Below are positions 6,764-9,575 of a DNA stretch of 9,575 nt, piece after piece. The notes below the pieces were generated by a model. It saw nothing but the letters and a program-made list of their open reading frames with translations. It was not told the DNA's origin and did no database searches. The stretch comes from a bacterium (lineage in GTDB: Bacteria; Tectomicrobia; Entotheonellia; Entotheonellales; Entotheonellaceae): the NCBI GenBank assembly GCA_027294925.1, contig JAPULM010000180.1:1-9575 (forward strand), given 5' to 3'. A program made the position numbers and the translations under genes. Each line of letters begins with the position of its first letter. The stretch's first letter is position 1.

Positions 6764-8071
6764 ATGGGTAGACGTGTGGTTTGGGGAAGCATCATTTTAT
6801 GCGGGCTTGTCTTATTATTAAGAGGCGGTCAGGCTACTGGCAGCGACAACCACATTGATGTTCATGTGGTTGAAGGCATCATTAATCCGGTGGTTGTCGA
6901 GTATATGGTCGAGAGTATCCGCAAGGCCAGAGATGAAAATGCCATGGCGGTTGTCTTTCAACTTGACACCCCCGGTGGACTTGTCGCGTCCACCCGTCTA
7001 ATTGTCAAAGCGCTGCTCAACGCTGACCTGCCAACGGTGGTGTACGTGTCGCCAAGCGGTGCTCGGGCGGCTTCGGCAGGCACCTTTATTACCCTGGCTG
7101 GACATGTGGCAGCGATGGCGCCTGGCACCAATATTGGCGCTGCCCATCCTGTCTCCGGCGAGGGTAAGGACATCGAAGGCGACATGCGCAAAAAGGCAGA
7201 GAACGACTTGGCTGCATTTGCTCGTACAATCGCCGACAAACGCGGGCGCAATGCCGATTGGGCTGAACAAGCCGTGCGTGAAAGTGTCTCCATCACGGAA
7301 ACGGCTGCTCTGGAGCAACATGTTATTGATTTGATTGCCGAAGATGTACCTGATTTGCTGGCTAAGCTCGATGGGCGAAAGATCGCCCTGCCATCCGGTG
7401 AGGTTACCTTGCAATCGGCCTCTGCCACGGTGTACTATCATCGCATGACCTGGCGACAGCGCTTTCTCGCGGTGCTTTCACACCCGCAATTCGCGTTGAT
7501 GTTATTGAGCTTGGGATCGCTTGGCTTGTTTATCGAACTATACAACCCCGGTCTCATCTTTCCCGGTGTGATTGGCGCCATATCGTTGTTGTTGGCCTTT
7601 TATTCGTTGCAGACGCTACCGGTCAATTACGCTGGTCTCGGTCTCATCGGCCTTGCCCTGCTGCTGTTCGGCCTCGAGACTCAGGTCGCCAGTTTCGGCA
7701 TGCTTGCGGTTGGTGGTATTGTCGCCATGTTTCTTGGCTCCCTGATGTTGATCGACGCACCAGAGGAATACTTGCGCATTCCCCTCACGACCATTTTTTT
7801 GGTGGTTGGGACGACGTCCTTGCTGTTTATCTTTATCATTGCAGCGGCGCTCGGCAGTGTGAAGCGGCAGCCGGTCAGCGGGCAAGAAGGCATGCTTGGC
7901 GAAATCGGCACTGCCACCGAACGTATTGACTCGTCTGGTACCGTCTTTGTGCATGGAACGCTGTGGCAGGCGCATAGCACCACACCGATTGAAAAAGGCG
8001 AAACCGTCCGTATTATTGGCGTGCATGGCCTGCAATTGAACATCGAAAAAGTCACCCAGGAGGTGTCGTGA
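6764..8071 (+). CDS. nfeD: NfeD-type membrane-bound serine protease (ClpP class)
   Basis: This is a full-length NfeD protein of 435 residues, with a protease domain, membrane domain and OB-fold together. Residues 1-25 form a signal or membrane anchor. The ClpP/SppA-like protease domain (about 30-205) contains LDTPGG (67-72), [10 protein letters not shown] with the presumed nucleophile S104, and K143 or K144 as the likely general base in DMRKKAEND, about 40 residues later. This resembles the Ser-Lys dyad of Pyrococcus horikoshii PH1510. Several transmembrane helices follow between about 240 and 362. A C-terminal OB-fold (about 372-430) begins [12 protein letters not shown]. Family knowledge: such proteases cleave the C-terminal region of the partner stomatin and are linked to membrane quality control. 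The partner is the next gene, overlapping by one base. The ATG is preceded by AGGTG at 6755-6759, four bases upstream. Confidence 0.95.
   Translation: MGRRVVWGSIILCGLVLLLRGGQATGSDNHIDVHVVEGIINPVVVEYMVESIRKARDENAMAVVFQLDTPGGLVASTRLIVKALLNADLPTVVYVSPSGARAASAGTFITLAGHVAAMAPGTNIGAAHPVSGEGKDIEGDMRKKAENDLAAFARTIADKRGRNADWAEQAVRESVSITETAALEQHVIDLIAEDVPDLLAKLDGRKIALPSGEVTLQSASATVYYHRMTWRQRFLAVLSHPQFALMLLSLGSLGLFIELYNPGLIFPGVIGAISLLLAFYSLQTLPVNYAGLGLIGLALLLFGLETQVASFGMLAVGGIVAMFLGSLMLIDAPEEYLRIPLTTIFLVVGTTSLLFIFIIAAALGSVKRQPVSGQEGMLGEIGTATERIDSSGTVFVHGTLWQAHSTTPIEKGETVRIIGVHGLQLNIEKVTQEVS
8058..8065 (+). promoter_or_regulatory. Strong Shine-Dalgarno that decides the slipin start
   Basis: AGGAGGTG lies inside the last codons of nfeD, five bases before ATG 8071-8073. 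It rules against the GTG at 8068, which would be only two bases away. The TGATG overlap plus this site suggests efficient coupled translation of the slipin. Confidence 0.85.
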
Positions 8072-8883
8072 TGCAAAGTGGCGTAATATTTATCATCGTG
8101 GTGGTGTTTCTACTTCTTGTAAGCACGATCAAAATCCTGCGGGAGTGGGAACGGGGCGTTGTCTTACGCTTGGGGAAGTTTCAAGCAGTGCGTGGCCCGG
8201 GGGTGACGTTTGTCATCCCTGGCATTGAAAAAATGTATCGCATCAATACGCGATTGGTAACGGTGGATGTGCCGCCGCAGGATATTATCACCAAAGACAA
8301 TGTGACGCTGAAAGTCAATGCGGTGGTGTTCTTTCGCATTCTCGGCCCTAAGGAAGCGATAATCAACGTCGAAGATTATTATTCCGCCACCTTTCAAAAG
8401 GCACAAACGGTGCTACGCAATGTGCTGGGTCAATTCCAGCTTGACGATTTGCTTTCCGAGCGTGATACGATTAATCATCGTCTACAATCGATCATGGATT
8501 CGGAGACGGATCAGTGGGGTATCAAAGTGGATTCGGTAGAGCTCAAGCATCTCGATTTGCCGCAAGAGATGCAGCGTGCAATGGCCCGACAGGCAGAAGC
8601 GGAGCGTGAGCGACGCTCGAAGATTATTGCAGCTGAAGGTGAGTATCAAGCTTCGGAGCGTTTAGCCGAAGCAGCCGGTATTATGGCACAGCAGCCGATG
8701 TCATTGCAACTGCGATTTTTACAAACCCTGGCTGATGTGGCGACGGAGAATAACTCGACCATTGTTTTCCCGATACCCATCGATTTGCTCAAGCCGTTTC
8801 TTGACCTTGAACCTCGGGCGAGCCGGCCTGACGGCGGTAATGGCGCCGCTGGCGACGCTACTACTGCTCCACCACCGGCCTAG
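8071..8883 (+). CDS. Slipin (stomatin/prohibitin-like SPFH-domain membrane protein)
   Basis: This 270-residue protein has one N-terminal membrane segment (about 4-20), then an SPFH domain (about 25-190). Slipin-typical phrases are [13 protein letters not shown] (25-37), [12 protein letters not shown] (42-53), [14 protein letters not shown] (67-80) and [22 protein letters not shown] (111-132 region). A charged, Ala/Glu/Arg-rich stretch (about 165-205) is probably coiled coil and is used for oligomerisation in the family. [13 protein letters not shown] (228-240) is a conserved slipin C-terminal motif. A Pro/Gly/Ala-rich tail (249-270) appears disordered. Stomatins build large rings or membrane microdomains and are the partner and substrate of NfeD proteases encoded next door. 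The ATG at 8071 overlaps the nfeD stop as TGATG. It is the plain slipin of an NfeD pair; the exact cellular role in this organism is inferred. Confidence 0.95.
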   Translation: MQSGVIFIIVVVFLLLVSTIKILREWERGVVLRLGKFQAVRGPGVTFVIPGIEKMYRINTRLVTVDVPPQDIITKDNVTLKVNAVVFFRILGPKEAIINVEDYYSATFQKAQTVLRNVLGQFQLDDLLSERDTINHRLQSIMDSETDQWGIKVDSVELKHLDLPQEMQRAMARQAEAERERRSKIIAAEGEYQASERLAEAAGIMAQQPMSLQLRFLQTLADVATENNSTIVFPIPIDLLKPFLDLEPRASRPDGGNGAAGDATTAPPPA

Positions 8884-8949
8884 TGCCGCACGGGTGTGAC
8901 GCTGCAGTCATCACGACTTACCCTGCCAAGGCCTCGCCGGCTGTTGCCG

Positions 8950-9575
8950 TTACTGCGCCCGACGTGAGATAAAAATCATCATGACGCCAAAACAAATATT
9001 GGCGCTCCATGCCGCCAGCAGCGGCGGCAGTTGCCCATTGTGGCCGAGGGCCATGACAAAGGCCTGTATCACCCAGTAACTGAAGCCGCAGCATACCGTC
9101 AGGCCGATGGCCTTGACCGCCCCTCCGCTGCGATTTAATCCGACTGCCAGGGGCAGGCCGAAGCCCGCCATCATGATACAGGCGGCAGCAAAGGCGAAAC
9201 GGCCATGAAATTCTGTCAAATACGGCGCTCCCTGCAAACCTTGACGGTCAAGCTGATACGCATGAGCCAAGGTGTCCTGTGTGCTCATCTCATCCGGTAG
9301 TTTTTGTCGTGTGATAATGTCGGTAAAACGTTCCGGCAAGACGAGACGCCGTTCTTTAAAACGTTCGGGTTGGCCTGCAAATGAGCCATTTGAGTTAAAT
9401 CGACGTAGCGTGCCATGGCGCAGTATCCAATCTTGCGTCTCCTGCTTCGCCTCTCGTGCATCGTAGCGTTGATAAATGTTTCCGGCGGCGTCCAGGGCGA
9501 AAATAACCACGCCGTGTAAACGCTGTTCGACCGGATCGCTGAGTTGAACACTCCAAATGCGGTTGTTGGCTCGGT
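8950..9575 (-). CDS. lptG: LptF/LptG-family lipopolysaccharide export permease, probably LptG (partial, N-terminus missing)
   Basis: The frame runs open from the right edge for 207 residues to TAA at 8950-8952, so the N-terminal half (first membrane helices and part of the periplasmic domain) is outside the window. The visible part starts in the periplasmic beta-jellyroll: NNRIWSVQLSD, then HGVVIFALDAAGNIYQRYDA, a layout typical of LptG/LptF. Three hydrophobic helices follow at about 126-145, 152-176 and 182-203. The last helix is preceded by LPPLLAAWSANICF, where PP..AAW is the family's C-terminal signature. LptF and LptG form the membrane pair of the LptB2FG ABC transporter that extracts lipopolysaccharide from the inner membrane. 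A GTG at 9508-9510 could be mistaken for a start, but coding similarity continues upstream of it. LptG over LptF is a judgement from overall look. It converges on the slipin gene with 66 bp between stops. Confidence 0.85.
   Translation of the reverse strand, partial: RANNRIWSVQLSDPVEQRLHGVVIFALDAAGNIYQRYDAREAKQETQDWILRHGTLRRFNSNGSFAGQPERFKERRLVLPERFTDIITRQKLPDEMSTQDTLAHAYQLDRQGLQGAPYLTEFHGRFAFAAACIMMAGFGLPLAVGLNRSGGAVKAIGLTVCCGFSYWVIQAFVMALGHNGQLPPLLAAWSANICFGVMMIFISRRAQ

Noticed and set aside
7616..8076. Long antisense frames opposite nfeD
   Set aside because: They are shadows of the strong nfeD coding frame, with low-complexity or unfamiliar translations and no initiation signals.
64..9575. 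Search for CRISPR arrays, insertion sequences, tRNA genes and attachment sites
   Set aside because: I saw no regularly spaced repeats, terminal inverted repeats with a transposase, or tRNA-like cloverleaf.

Overview
The window reads as ordinary chromosomal DNA from a Gram-negative bacterium of moderately GC-rich composition (by eye a little above 50%). The Gram-negative inference rests on an LptF/LptG-type lipopolysaccharide-export permease at the right edge and on the whole envelope gene set. The IleS, TrpS and RluD proteins look deltaproteobacterial-like or from a related deep lineage, but the sequence alone does not fix the taxon. I see no mobile elements, tRNA or rRNA genes, CRISPR arrays or signs of recent transfer.

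Left two thirds, all on the minus strand (transcribed right to left): trpS, ileS, lspA, rluD, then a secreted or membrane-anchored protein of unknown function that runs off the left edge. The first four form a tight cluster: 36 bp between trpS and ileS, a TAATG stop/start overlap between ileS and lspA, and a 20-nt overlap between lspA and rluD. The last gene follows after 115 bp. Together they cover charging of tRNA-Trp and tRNA-Ile, prolipoprotein signal-peptide removal and 23S rRNA pseudouridylation.

Positions 6256-6763 form a long divergent intergenic region with no convincing gene. It must hold the promoters of the leftward synthetase operon and the rightward nfeD operon. It also contains an extended imperfect inverted repeat (6439-6508) and a perfect 7-bp hairpin (6390-6411), so a structured RNA or leader is possible but unproven.

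Right third: a plus-strand pair encodes a full-length NfeD/ClpP-class membrane serine protease and a slipin (stomatin/prohibitin-like SPFH protein). They overlap by one base (TGATG), and the second has a near-perfect Shine-Dalgarno. This is the classic NfeD-stomatin partnership. Converging on it from the right edge is the 3' part of an lptG-like gene on the minus strand.

No clearly new multi-gene system is visible. The points most worth a second look are the predicted iron-sulfur cysteine motif in TrpS, the structured trpS-nfeD intergenic region, and the unassigned envelope protein at the left edge.
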